Shown: positions 1 through 6,272, counted from the stretch's first letter. The stretch is DNA of 7,914 nt from Nitrosomonas sp. (GCA_021774205.1 JAJFJI010000040.1:1-7914); one strand, 5' to 3'. Made by a program: numbers and translations. Notes: generated from the sequence alone by a model not told the origin.

Positions 1-35
1 ACTTGTAAATTTACTACTCAATACTACTCGTGAAT

Positions 36-121
36 AACTACTATCTCGGCAAGCAATGATTTGCCCACCCGTTAGCTACACCGCAAAAGGTAGTCGTCCT
101 GGTCCTCCAAGTCAAGTAGTT
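36..121. other. possible folded multi-stem element (RNA or DNA)
   Basis: A perfect 7-bp pair, AACTACT at 36-42 with AGTAGTT at 115-121, encloses two further stems: GGCAA/TTGCC at 48-52/61-65 with an 8-nt loop, and CTAC/GTAG at 76-79/90-93. The 86-nt span with a 7-bp closing stem superficially recalls a tRNA, but there is no T-loop consensus, no proper anticodon arm and no CCA, so it is not called as one. I could not match it to a known riboswitch or structured RNA. The stems are short and could arise by chance in a repeat-rich stretch. The transcribed strand is unknown. Confidence 0.22.
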
Positions 122-205
122 TGTCATAAAATTTCCACTTCATTTGTAGGGATGCTTTAACAACAAAACAAACATTCCCATTATAAACATATGGTTATTT
201 ATTCC

Positions 206-228
206 TTAATTTTTTCTAAAAAAATTAA
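206..228. repeat. A/T-only inverted repeat
   Basis: Perfect 10-bp arms, TTAATTTTTT at 206-215 and AAAAAATTAA at 219-228, are separated by CTA. The lack of G or C pairs makes it a poor transcription terminator. It may be a bent or easily melted DNA site, or a chance product of the local AT richness. Confidence 0.5.
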
Positions 229-396
229 ACTAAAACGACAAATAAATGTCCGAATGGAATTTTTCCTATAAAAATATTTGAAAAAATTGTTGCGTGCAAA
301 GTCTATTGCGTGGGCGCAAATAAACCTTTAATAAAGATAGGATAGCTGACGTATAAGCGCACAGCGTATTTGAAAAGTTAGTTTAGGTAACGTAGG

Positions 397-801
397 CTAG
401 ATTGCCATGTTACGTTGTACCGTATATTTTTGCGCGATACTTAATAAATTTTCTTTGGTGAATGGCTTAGTGAGGTAATCATCTGACCCTGCAATTCTAC
501 CACGCGCGCGATCAAACAACCCCTTCTTACTTGACAACATGATAACTGGAACAGATCGATATTCAGTATTTTTTTTGATCAACATGCAGGTTTGGTAACC
601 ATCCAGACGTGGCATAACAATGTCTACAAAAATTATATCAGGCTGAGAGTCAATAATTTTCGCCATTGCGTCAAACCCATCCGTAGCCAGGATAATCTCA
701 CATCCCGACTGCCCAAGAAAAATTTCGGCGCTGCGGCGGATTGTGTTACTGTCATCAATGATCATGACCTTAATCCCTTCCAAACCTTTCACATTGTCCA
801 C
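397..801 (-). CDS. pilG: PilG-type single-domain response regulator
   Basis: This is a CheY-like receiver protein of 134 residues, close to the roughly 135 of Pseudomonas PilG, which acts in the Chp/Pil chemosensory pathway controlling type IV pilus twitching motility. Visible receiver residues (numbered from the GTG start) are the acidic pair D16-D17, phospho-acceptor D60 in FVDIVMPRLDGYQTC, S90 in VIMLSS and K112 in TKPF. The segments DGFDAMAKI, MPRLDGYQTCMLIK and GRIAGSDDYLTKPF closely resemble PilG. There is no output domain, so it must act through partners. The start is placed at GTG 799-801 because AAGGAGG lies 7 nt upstream; an ATG at 835-837 would add 12 residues and put that site inside the gene. 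pilG usually heads a pilGHIJ cluster, but no pilH-like frame follows here. PilH or another CheY-like protein is a less likely identity. Confidence 0.87.
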   Translation of the reverse strand: MDNVKGLEGIKVMIIDDSNTIRRSAEIFLGQSGCEIILATDGFDAMAKIIDSQPDIIFVDIVMPRLDGYQTCMLIKKNTEYRSVPVIMLSSKKGLFDRARGRIAGSDDYLTKPFTKENLLSIAQKYTVQRNMAI

Positions 802-808
802 GCGCGTT

Positions 809-815
809 CCTCCTT
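809..815 (-). promoter_or_regulatory. ribosome binding site of pilG
   Basis: On the minus strand this reads AAGGAGG, followed by 7 nt and then GTG. The ideal spacing fixes the pilG start at 801 and argues against the upstream ATG at 835-837. Confidence 0.8.
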
Positions 816-870
816 GTCTTTCTTTTGTTATGTTCACAACAAACTGATATCCGACTTGAAACTACATAAA

Positions 871-887
871 TTAATCGCTACGATTAA
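871..887. repeat. 17-bp perfect palindrome upstream of pilG
   Basis: TTAATCG at 871-877, spacer CTA, and CGATTAA at 881-887 form perfect 7-bp arms, 70-86 bp upstream of the pilG start codon. The size and symmetry suit a binding site for a dimeric regulator. It could instead be a small transcript hairpin, but no T-run follows it on either strand. No regulator is assigned. Confidence 0.5.
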
Positions 888-1063
888 CGTAACTAATATT
901 TTCCCCAGTAGGCACAAAATACCTTCATTTATTCTTGGTCTGTGAGTTTTGCTCTACCAAAATCAACTAAGGCCACATGAAAATACACTTTATACTGGAT
1001 CAAACATGCCATTATCCCGCATGAATATTATGAACATTGATGAAAAAACAGGGTTAGATTAGT

Positions 1064-2521
1064 CTATTTCCTCCAAAAAGCAGGTGTAAAAATTACCAGC
1101 AACGTGAAAAATTCCAGTCTTCCCAGTAACATAGCGAAACTACACACCCATGTCTGAAAATCAGTCAATGACGCGTAAGTAGTGGCAGGACCAATTTGCC
1201 CAAGTCCAGGGCCAAGGTTATTTATACAGGCCACCGCAGCTGAAAAAGCGGTTACGATATCAAGACCGCTTAGTGTAAGTACAAGCGACATCATGACAAT
1301 ACTTGTCGCATAAATAAACAAGAAAACCAGCACCGCAAAAATGATTTTGTTTGATACCACGCTTCCACCAAGCTTAACTGGCGAAACGGCTTTAGGATGC
1401 ATAATTGTCGTCATCTCTCTGAATACTTGTTGATACAAAATTCGGGCACGAATCATTTTTATACCACCGCCCGTGGAACCAGAAGAAGTGCAAAAACCTG
1501 ACAAGAATAGCATTAGAAGTGGAACAAAAATTGGCCATAAACTATAATCTGTATTGCTGTATCCAGTCGTGGTGACTACTGAAACAATATTAAAACTGGC
1601 ATATCTTAAGGCTGCAATCGGGTCAGTATAAACATCCACAAACCATAAATAAAAAGCAAGTCCGAGACAACTTGTTAATAAAATAAGGATAAACAAGCCC
1701 GCTTCCGGGTCACGGTAATATGAAAAAAGGCTTTTAGCACGCCATACTAAAAAATGTGTTGCAAAATTAATCCCGGCAATTAACATAAAAAAAATTGCAA
1801 CCCCTTCAATTAGCGGGGAATTCCAATACCCATAACTGGCATCATGCGACGAGAAGCCACCGAGCCCCAACGTCGTAAATCCATGCATGACCGCATCAAA
1901 CCAATGCATGCCTGCCAGTTTATACGCAATCACACAAGCTAACGTCAAACTTACATACACCAACCACAGGCCCTTTGCCGTTTCTGCAATACGCGGCGTA
2001 AGTTTGTTTTCTTTCATCGGTCCTGGGGTTTCTGCTTTGAGTATCTGCCTGCCACCAACACCTAACAATGGTAAAATCGCAACCGCTAAAACGATTAAGC
2101 CCATTCCACCCAACCACACCATTTGCCCGCGCCACAAATTGATTGAAGTCGGTAGCGCATCTAACCCAGTCAATACTGTACCGCCGGTCGCCGTGAGCCC
2201 AGAAACTGCCTCAAAATAAGCCATACTCAGACTCAATTCTGGCAGATAAATTAGTAATGGCAACATAGCAAAAGCTGGCAACACGGACCATACCAACACA
2301 ACCAGCAGGAAGCCATCACGAACCTGCATCTCCCGCCTGTAACGTCGGGTAGCTAACCACAAGACCAAGCCAGCGCCGGTAGTAACAAGAATGGCTTCGT
2401 CAAATGCTGATCGTGCACCATCATTTGTCCAAAGCGAAAGACACAATGGCACCAGCATAGTGAACCCGAATGCTAGAATTATCTTACCAAGTACATTGGC
2501 AACAGCGAAGAATCGGCTCAT
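1064..2521 (-). CDS. trkH: Trk potassium uptake, membrane pore subunit TrkH
   Basis: This is the potassium-translocating inner membrane subunit of the Trk system, working with the cytoplasmic gate protein TrkA encoded just upstream. At 485 residues it matches the usual TrkH length (about 483). It is strongly hydrophobic throughout, with the four half-membrane pore loops of the family: SGLTATGGTVLTGLD near 107-121, FTTLGLGGFSSHDAS near 215-229, VTTTGYSNTD near 316-325 and NNLGPGLG near 434-441. Each carries the filter glycine. The flexible gating loop GSTGGGIKMIRAR lies near 348-360, and the C-terminus LLGRLEFFTLLVIFTPAFW is typical. The gap from trkA is 33 bp, so co-transcription is likely. 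The ATG start has AAGGAG 13 nt upstream, longer than usual, with a small hairpin between. KtrB/TrkG are related alternatives, but TrkA next door favours TrkH. Confidence 0.95.
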   Translation of the reverse strand: MSRFFAVANVLGKIILAFGFTMLVPLCLSLWTNDGARSAFDEAILVTTGAGLVLWLATRRYRREMQVRDGFLLVVLVWSVLPAFAMLPLLIYLPELSLSMAYFEAVSGLTATGGTVLTGLDALPTSINLWRGQMVWLGGMGLIVLAVAILPLLGVGGRQILKAETPGPMKENKLTPRIAETAKGLWLVYVSLTLACVIAYKLAGMHWFDAVMHGFTTLGLGGFSSHDASYGYWNSPLIEGVAIFFMLIAGINFATHFLVWRAKSLFSYYRDPEAGLFILILLTSCLGLAFYLWFVDVYTDPIAALRYASFNIVSVVTTTGYSNTDYSLWPIFVPLLMLFLSGFCTSSGSTGGGIKMIRARILYQQVFREMTTIMHPKAVSPVKLGGSVVSNKIIFAVLVFLFIYATSIVMMSLVLTLSGLDIVTAFSAAVACINNLGPGLGQIGPATTYASLTDFQTWVCSFAMLLGRLEFFTLLVIFTPAFWRK

Positions 2522-2540
2522 TGATGAATCAATGCTCCTT
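2519..2540 (-). promoter_or_regulatory. trkH translation start region with hairpin over the start codon
   Basis: On the minus strand AAGGAG (2535-2540) is followed by CATTGA-TTCA-TCAATG, a perfect 6-bp stem with a 4-nt loop (2519-2534) whose last three bases are the ATG of trkH. The linear spacing from ribosome binding site to ATG is 13 nt, too long for an optimal start. Folding could shorten the effective distance or hide the start codon. The structure is seen in the sequence; a role in tuning the TrkA:TrkH ratio is inference. Confidence 0.45.
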
Positions 2541-2554
2541 CAAGGAATAGCCGA

Positions 2555-4003
2555 TTACAGAAAACCAACATTAACCTGAAATAATTGTTCGACCTGCCGA
2601 ATCATTTTTCTATTGATTACAAACAAAATCACATGATCCTCGGATTCGATTACCGTATCATGATGCGCAATAATTACCTGCAAATCTTGCGCTGATGTGC
2701 CGTGATCTTCGTGCTCCTGAACAGCTGTCCCACTCGGTGTATTTTTTGATACTGATAAACCACGTACAATTGCACCAATAGTCGCACCCTTTGGCAACTT
2801 GATTTCTTCAACTTTTCGCCCCACAACCTTGGAAGACCTTGTATCTCCATGCGCCACCAACTCAATCGCTTCTGCTGCACCTCTGCGCAAACTGTGCACT
2901 GCTGCTACATCACCGTGACGAACATAGGCAAGCAATGAGCCAATAGTAACCTGCGCTGGAGAAATCGCGATATCAATACCGCTGCTTTGCATTAAATCCA
3001 CATATGCACTACGATTAATAAGCGCAACAACCTTATGCGCACCCATACGCTTAGCCAACAATGATGACATAATATTGTTTTCATCATCATTGGTAAGCGA
3101 ACAAAACACGTCCATCTCTGCAATACTTTCACTTTCCAGCAAAGTTTCGTCAGTTGCATCGCCATGCAACACCAACGTATTGTGCAAATCTGCCGCCAAA
3201 CTCTCACATACCTTTTGGTTATACTCGATTATTCTTACCTGGTAATCATTCTCAGATGCCTTGCCGAGACGCCTGCCAATTTTTCCGCCCCCAGCAATCA
3301 TTACCCGCTTAACCGGTTTATCCAGACGCCGCAACTCACGCATCACAAATCGAATGTCTTCCGTCGCGGCAAGGAAAAAAACTTCATCTTCTGCTTCAAT
3401 AATTGTATCGCCCTCCGGGATAATAGGACGATTTTTACGAAATATGGCGGCTACCCGCGTTTCGACATTTGGAACATGCTTACGCAATTCCTGCAGTTGT
3501 TGGCCAACTAACGGACCGCCATAAAATGCCCGAACTGCTACCAAGCTTACCTTGCCTGATGCAAAATCAAGTACTTGCAGCGCCTCCGGAAACTCCATCA
3601 ATTTCTTTATATATTCAGTTACAATCTGTTCCGGACAGATAGCAAAATCCACACAAAAATTTTCCGCAGTAAAAATTGCTGGGTGCGCAAGATATTCGGC
3701 CGAATGAATACGAGCGATCTTAGTCGGCGTATTAAAAATAGTAGCCGCAAGCTTACACGCCACTAGATTCGTCTCATCACTCGCGGTTACGGCTAAGATC
3801 AAATCAGCGTCCTCGGCGCCAGCCTGAGTCAAAATCGATGGATGTGCCGCATTCCCAACGACCGTTCGCAAATCCATACGGTCTTGTAATGATGACAATC
3901 TTTCTGACGCTACATCCACGATAGTAATATCGTTGGCTTCACTGACCAAACTTTCTGCTGCTGACGAGCCCACTTGGCCAGCACCAAGAATTAGAATATT
4001 CAA
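2555..4003 (-). CDS. trkA: Trk potassium uptake, NAD-binding regulatory subunit TrkA
   Basis: TrkA is the peripheral cytoplasmic protein that binds nucleotides and gates the TrkH pore. The protein has the expected two tandem RCK units: a first Rossmann domain (1-130) with GAGQVG at 7-12 and acidic D30 at the second strand end, RCK-C1 (about 143-222), a second Rossmann domain (about 232-350) with GGGKIG at 238-243, and RCK-C2 (about 370-470). At 482 residues it is about 24 longer than E. coli TrkA (458). The excess is a polar segment near residues 416-441 inside RCK-C2. The start is TTG: it places the methionine exactly as in the family (MKIIILGAGQVG type), and an in-frame TAG lies three codons upstream of the ATA-CAA-TTG run. 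Only a weak ribosome binding site (AGAG-like) precedes it. It sits 30 bp after the phosphatase gene and 33 bp before trkH. Confidence 0.94.
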   Translation of the reverse strand: MNILILGAGQVGSSAAESLVSEANDITIVDVASERLSSLQDRMDLRTVVGNAAHPSILTQAGAEDADLILAVTASDETNLVACKLAATIFNTPTKIARIHSAEYLAHPAIFTAENFCVDFAICPEQIVTEYIKKLMEFPEALQVLDFASGKVSLVAVRAFYGGPLVGQQLQELRKHVPNVETRVAAIFRKNRPIIPEGDTIIEAEDEVFFLAATEDIRFVMRELRRLDKPVKRVMIAGGGKIGRRLGKASENDYQVRIIEYNQKVCESLAADLHNTLVLHGDATDETLLESESIAEMDVFCSLTNDDENNIMSSLLAKRMGAHKVVALINRSAYVDLMQSSGIDIAISPAQVTIGSLLAYVRHGDVAAVHSLRRGAAEAIELVAHGDTRSSKVVGRKVEEIKLPKGATIGAIVRGLSVSKNTPSGTAVQEHEDHGTSAQDLQVIIAHHDTVIESEDHVILFVINRKMIRQVEQLFQVNVGFL

Positions 4004-4035
4004 TTGTATCGTCTACTCTGAAATATCAGGATATT
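4001..4035 (-). promoter_or_regulatory. trkA translation start region (TTG start, weak RBS, small inverted repeats)
   Basis: The start codon is TTG at 4001-4003 with no clear GGAG upstream. The 30-bp gap contains two overlapping, mutually exclusive inverted repeats: AATATC-AG-GATATT at 4022-4035, reaching into the preceding stop codon, and CTGA-AATA-TCAG at 4018-4029. The stems are short. Together the elements suggest modest translation, possibly relying on coupling to the upstream gene. Confidence 0.4.
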
Positions 4036-4864
4036 ATTCTATTTTGCTGTTTGACGCATTTTGTGTCTGACAGGCACGCACCCAATCCCGCCATTGAGAA
4101 AACAGTAACGGATCAAGCGCTGCAATGACTGAGCGTTTCCATGGAGAACCCGTCCAATAGCTATCTTGATCAAATCCGCACATATTTCCGCCGGCCTCTT
4201 CTAATATCAGCGCACCCGCCGCATAATCCCACGGCTTTTGTCCACCATGCAAATAAAGATCAAAAAAACCGGCAGCAGTGTAACACCACTCTAACGCACA
4301 GGCCCCATAATTACGCTGAGAAGCATATGGTGGGTTACCAGCAATTTTTTCAGCTAGTTTCCGATCAAGTCGCTTCAGGTCAACGTTGGCAATTGAACTG
4401 GATAGCGCTGCAGAAGATTTTTTTATTGGTAACCGCTTACCATTTAAATAAGCGCCTTTATTTCTTTCAGCATAAAACATTTCATTTGTAACAGGATTAT
4501 AAACTACCCCCAGAACACTTCTACCCTGCTTCATTAATGCCACTGATATGGCAAAATAGGGTAACCCATTGATGAAATTTGAAGTTCCATCAATGGGATC
4601 CACGTTCCATAACCCATCATCACCTGCCACCCATTGTTCGCGCTGCAATTGCTCCGACATCTCTTCGCCCATCGCAGCTACAGGACAAATTTTGCGCAAT
4701 TCCCGCAACAAAACTTCCTGCGCGGCAAGATCAGCCTCAGTAAAACTACTCCCGTCTGCCTTTTCTTGCCGGGAGACTTGCTGATAACGCGGCAGTACTT
4801 CTTGCTGCGCAACCATTTCCACGACAGCGATAACTTTTTCAAGCACGCTTATTCCGTCCGCCAT
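4034..4864 (-). CDS. inositol monophosphatase family phosphatase
   Basis: This is a Mg-dependent, lithium-sensitive-fold sugar/inositol phosphatase of 276 residues, normal for the family (SuhB is 267). Metal-site motifs are complete: DGSSFTEAD near 37-45, GEE at 66-68, DPIDGTSNF at 89-97 and KPWDYAAGALILEEAGG at 210-226. The exact substrate cannot be read from these motifs; inositol-1-phosphate, histidinol phosphate or another small phosphate ester are possible, and the N-terminal half differs enough from SuhB that I leave the symbol empty. It overlaps the upstream gene by 16 bp, implying translational coupling, and no good ribosome binding site precedes the ATG. An in-frame GTG at 4844-4846, two bases after the upstream stop codon, is an alternative start that would remove six residues. 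Confidence 0.9.
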   Translation of the reverse strand: MADGISVLEKVIAVVEMVAQQEVLPRYQQVSRQEKADGSSFTEADLAAQEVLLRELRKICPVAAMGEEMSEQLQREQWVAGDDGLWNVDPIDGTSNFINGLPYFAISVALMKQGRSVLGVVYNPVTNEMFYAERNKGAYLNGKRLPIKKSSAALSSSIANVDLKRLDRKLAEKIAGNPPYASQRNYGACALEWCYTAAGFFDLYLHGGQKPWDYAAGALILEEAGGNMCGFDQDSYWTGSPWKRSVIAALDPLLFSQWRDWVRACQTQNASNSKIE

Positions 4865-5406
4865 TTAATCGAACAGCCAATACTGGAAATTTGATTCTCC
4901 GGACCTGCACCCGTTTTTGCGACCTGAAGCATCCCTTCAAATAAATCACGACGTACATCAGCAGGTGCCGCTTCTTTACGTGAAGCGTCAAGCCGTCCAC
5001 GGTACTGTAATTTCAGATCCCCATTAAAACCAAAAAAATCTGGCGTACATATAGCGCCATAAGCCTTGGCAACTGCTTGAGTTTCATCCCATACATAGGG
5101 AAATGGATAATCAAATTGCTTTGCTATCCGCGCCATATTTTCAAACGAATCTTCGGGATAATCCGCTGGATCATTTGACATAATAGCGATTGCACCCACA
5201 CCAAGCAGCGCCAGTTCTTTGACATCACGGATAATCCGATCTTGCACCGATTTTACATACGGACAGTGATTACATATAAACATGACCAGCAGTCCTTTTT
5301 TTCCTTTCGCTGACGCCAGGTTATAGCGTTTTCCATCGACACCCGGTAAATCAAAATCCATTGCTTCCCAGCCAAACTCACAAACTGGCGTTTCCAGACT
5401 TGCCAT
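4849..5406 (-). CDS. thioredoxin-fold, peroxiredoxin-like protein (PRX_like1 type)
   Basis: This is a cytoplasmic AhpC/TSA-thioredoxin-fold protein of 185 residues with no signal peptide. Family features, numbered from the ATG, are CNHCPYVK with C45 and C48 in a CxxC arrangement at the start of a helix, SNDPADYPEDSFENM near 77-91, GAICTPDFF with C120 and the cis-proline loop P122, and the conserved tail SSIGCSIKW with C178. The group is widespread in bacteria; a thiol-disulfide or peroxide-related role is inferred from the fold and the precise substrate is not known to me. The start is ATG at 5404-5406, with AAGGAG 7 nt upstream; a TTG two codons earlier lies only one base from that site and is rejected. 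It is the first gene of the probable four-gene operon ending with trkH. Confidence 0.88.
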   Translation of the reverse strand: MASLETPVCEFGWEAMDFDLPGVDGKRYNLASAKGKKGLLVMFICNHCPYVKSVQDRIIRDVKELALLGVGAIAIMSNDPADYPEDSFENMARIAKQFDYPFPYVWDETQAVAKAYGAICTPDFFGFNGDLKLQYRGRLDASRKEAAPADVRRDLFEGMLQVAKTGAGPENQISSIGCSIKWRTE

Positions 5407-5525
5407 ATCCAATCTCCTTAATTCATGTATGTAGCGATTATCCTAAAAGCCACACGTCAAACAGCATATTGTAAAATTTTATATTATCATGGGCACATCT
5501 TTAATTCCCTACCGCCAGCGCCAAA
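5407..5525. promoter_or_regulatory. divergent promoter region between the trk operon and rsmE
   Basis: The 119-bp spacer lies between two divergently read genes, so it should hold both promoters. An AT-rich core at 5466-5488 includes TATATT/TATTAT (5480-5487), a plausible -10 for rsmE that would give a leader of roughly 30 nt; no good -35 stands at 16-18 bp. On the minus strand GATAAT (near 5436-5441) is a possible -10 for the operon, while TTGACG (5454-5459) stands too close to pair with it. Assignments within the spacer are tentative; the divergent arrangement itself is clear. Confidence 0.45.
5414..5419 (-). promoter_or_regulatory. ribosome binding site of the peroxiredoxin-like gene
   Basis: The minus strand reads AAGGAG followed by 7 nt and ATG (5404-5406). 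This decides the start codon in favour of that ATG over the in-frame TTG at 5410-5412. Confidence 0.75.
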
Positions 5526-6272
5526 ATGTTCCCCCGTTTTTATTGCACCGAAGCGATGCGTGCTGACCATGTGATTGAGTTGCCGACAAACGCCAGACAT
5601 CACGCAACACGCGTTTTACGGCTTAAACAAGGGAATATCGTCACATTGTTCAATGGCAAAGGCGGCGAATTCCTGGCTCAAATTGAGCATATCAGCAAAT
5701 CCCACACAACAGTCAAAATAAATAAATTTTGCGATATTGAGCGCGAATCACCACTTAGCATAGAACTAGCTCAAGCAATATGCACGAATGAAAAAATGGA
5801 CTGGATTATACAAAAATCGGTAGAATTTGGCATAAATTGTATCCAGCCTGTAAACACAAATAGGAGTATCGTACGACTTTCTCCCGAACGGGCAAGTAAA
5901 CGTCACCATCACTGGCAACAAATTGTAATTGCCGCATGTGAACAATGTGGCAGAAACCGCATTCCAGCGATATTGCCACTTAAGCCCTTGCCTGACTGGC
6001 TCAACAACAAAACAACCAACAAAACACCGCAACAACATTATTTCATGCTTTCAACTACAGCAACAAAAAGCTTAAAAAATTTTCCCAGCTTGCCAGCTGC
6101 CAGCGAGATAACCATACTTGTTGGACCAGAAGGTGGCTTAACGCCAGAAGAAGAAGCAACTGCCCTGTTTGCTGGATTTACATCATTACGTATGGGGAAA
6201 CGCATATTACGAACCGAAAGCGCGGCACTTGCCACGGTTGCTGCGATGCAGACATTATGGGGCGATTATTAG
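5526..6272 (+). CDS. rsmE: 16S rRNA m3U1498 methyltransferase RsmE
   Basis: RsmE methylates N3 of uridine 1498 in 16S rRNA, using S-adenosylmethionine, on the assembled 30S subunit. The 248-residue protein has the normal length and layout: an N-terminal PUA-like RNA-binding part (about 1-70, opening with PRFYC) and a C-terminal SPOUT trefoil-knot domain. Diagnostic motifs are EKMDWIIQKSVEFGI at 89-103, ACEQCGRNRIP near 137-147, VGPEGGLTPEE at 199-209 and the knot segment RMGKRILRTESAALA near 222-236. A short Asn/Thr-rich stretch near 159-168 is probably a loop. The family N-terminus matches the ATG chosen, although no ribosome binding site is visible upstream. argA follows after 40 bp on the same strand. 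Confidence 0.95.
   Translation: MFPRFYCTEAMRADHVIELPTNARHHATRVLRLKQGNIVTLFNGKGGEFLAQIEHISKSHTTVKINKFCDIERESPLSIELAQAICTNEKMDWIIQKSVEFGINCIQPVNTNRSIVRLSPERASKRHHHWQQIVIAACEQCGRNRIPAILPLKPLPDWLNNKTTNKTPQQHYFMLSTTATKSLKNFPSLPAASEITILVGPEGGLTPEEEATALFAGFTSLRMGKRILRTESAALATVAAMQTLWGDY

Larger units (their letters stand above)
1..396. other. AT-rich stretch with no supportable gene
   Basis: This stretch lies downstream of pilG on the minus strand and runs to the window edge. All frames on both strands are broken by frequent stops, and I find no protein family match. It holds several inverted repeats: a 7-bp closing stem at 36-42/115-121 enclosing smaller hairpins, an A/T-only 10-bp palindrome at 206-228, an imperfect AATTTTTC/GAAAAAATT pair at 258-288, and a short hairpin TTGCG-TGGG-CGCAA at 306-319. 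ACTACT occurs three times (13-18, 23-28, 37-42). None of the hairpins is followed by a convincing T-run on either strand, so no intrinsic terminator for pilG is called. The left part could contain an unannotated RNA or a decayed gene, but nothing proves it. Confidence 0.6.
802..1063. other. spacer between trkH and pilG, with pilG leader
   Basis: This 262-bp AT-rich spacer separates the end of trkH from the start of pilG, both on the minus strand. It contains the pilG ribosome binding site, a 17-bp palindrome at 871-887 and a weak inverted repeat TTTGTT/AACAAA at 824-829/838-843. Only very short frames occur on the minus strand, none with a good ribosome binding site. A T6 run follows the trkH stop, but only a 4-bp stem (TAGA/TCTA) precedes it, so a trkH terminator is possible but weak. 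I find no convincing -35/-10 pair for pilG. Confidence 0.55.

Noticed and set aside
36..121. tRNA
   Set aside because: Length and the 7-bp closing stem fit, but there is no T-loop consensus, no valid anticodon arm and no CCA end on either strand.
107..121. Guanidine or cyclic-di-GMP riboswitch on the strength of GGACGAC/GCAAA-like strings in 60-110
   Set aside because: Only fragments of the consensus appear and the required paired helices are absent.
306..319. Intrinsic terminator for pilG
   Set aside because: The 5-bp hairpin TTGCG/CGCAA is not followed by a T-run on the minus strand.
835..837. ATG as the pilG start, giving a 146-residue protein
   Set aside because: It would place the strong AAGGAGG site inside the gene; the GTG 7 nt after that site gives the family length.
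592..945. 117-codon open frame on the plus strand
   Set aside because: It lies opposite pilG and its leader, matches no family, and pilG is strongly supported on the other strand.
3164..3511. Long open frames opposite trkA
   Set aside because: They are antisense to a complete, well-conserved trkA and show no family features.
5410..5412. TTG as the start of the peroxiredoxin-like gene
   Set aside because: It is one base from the AAGGAG site, while the ATG at 5404-5406 is ideally spaced.
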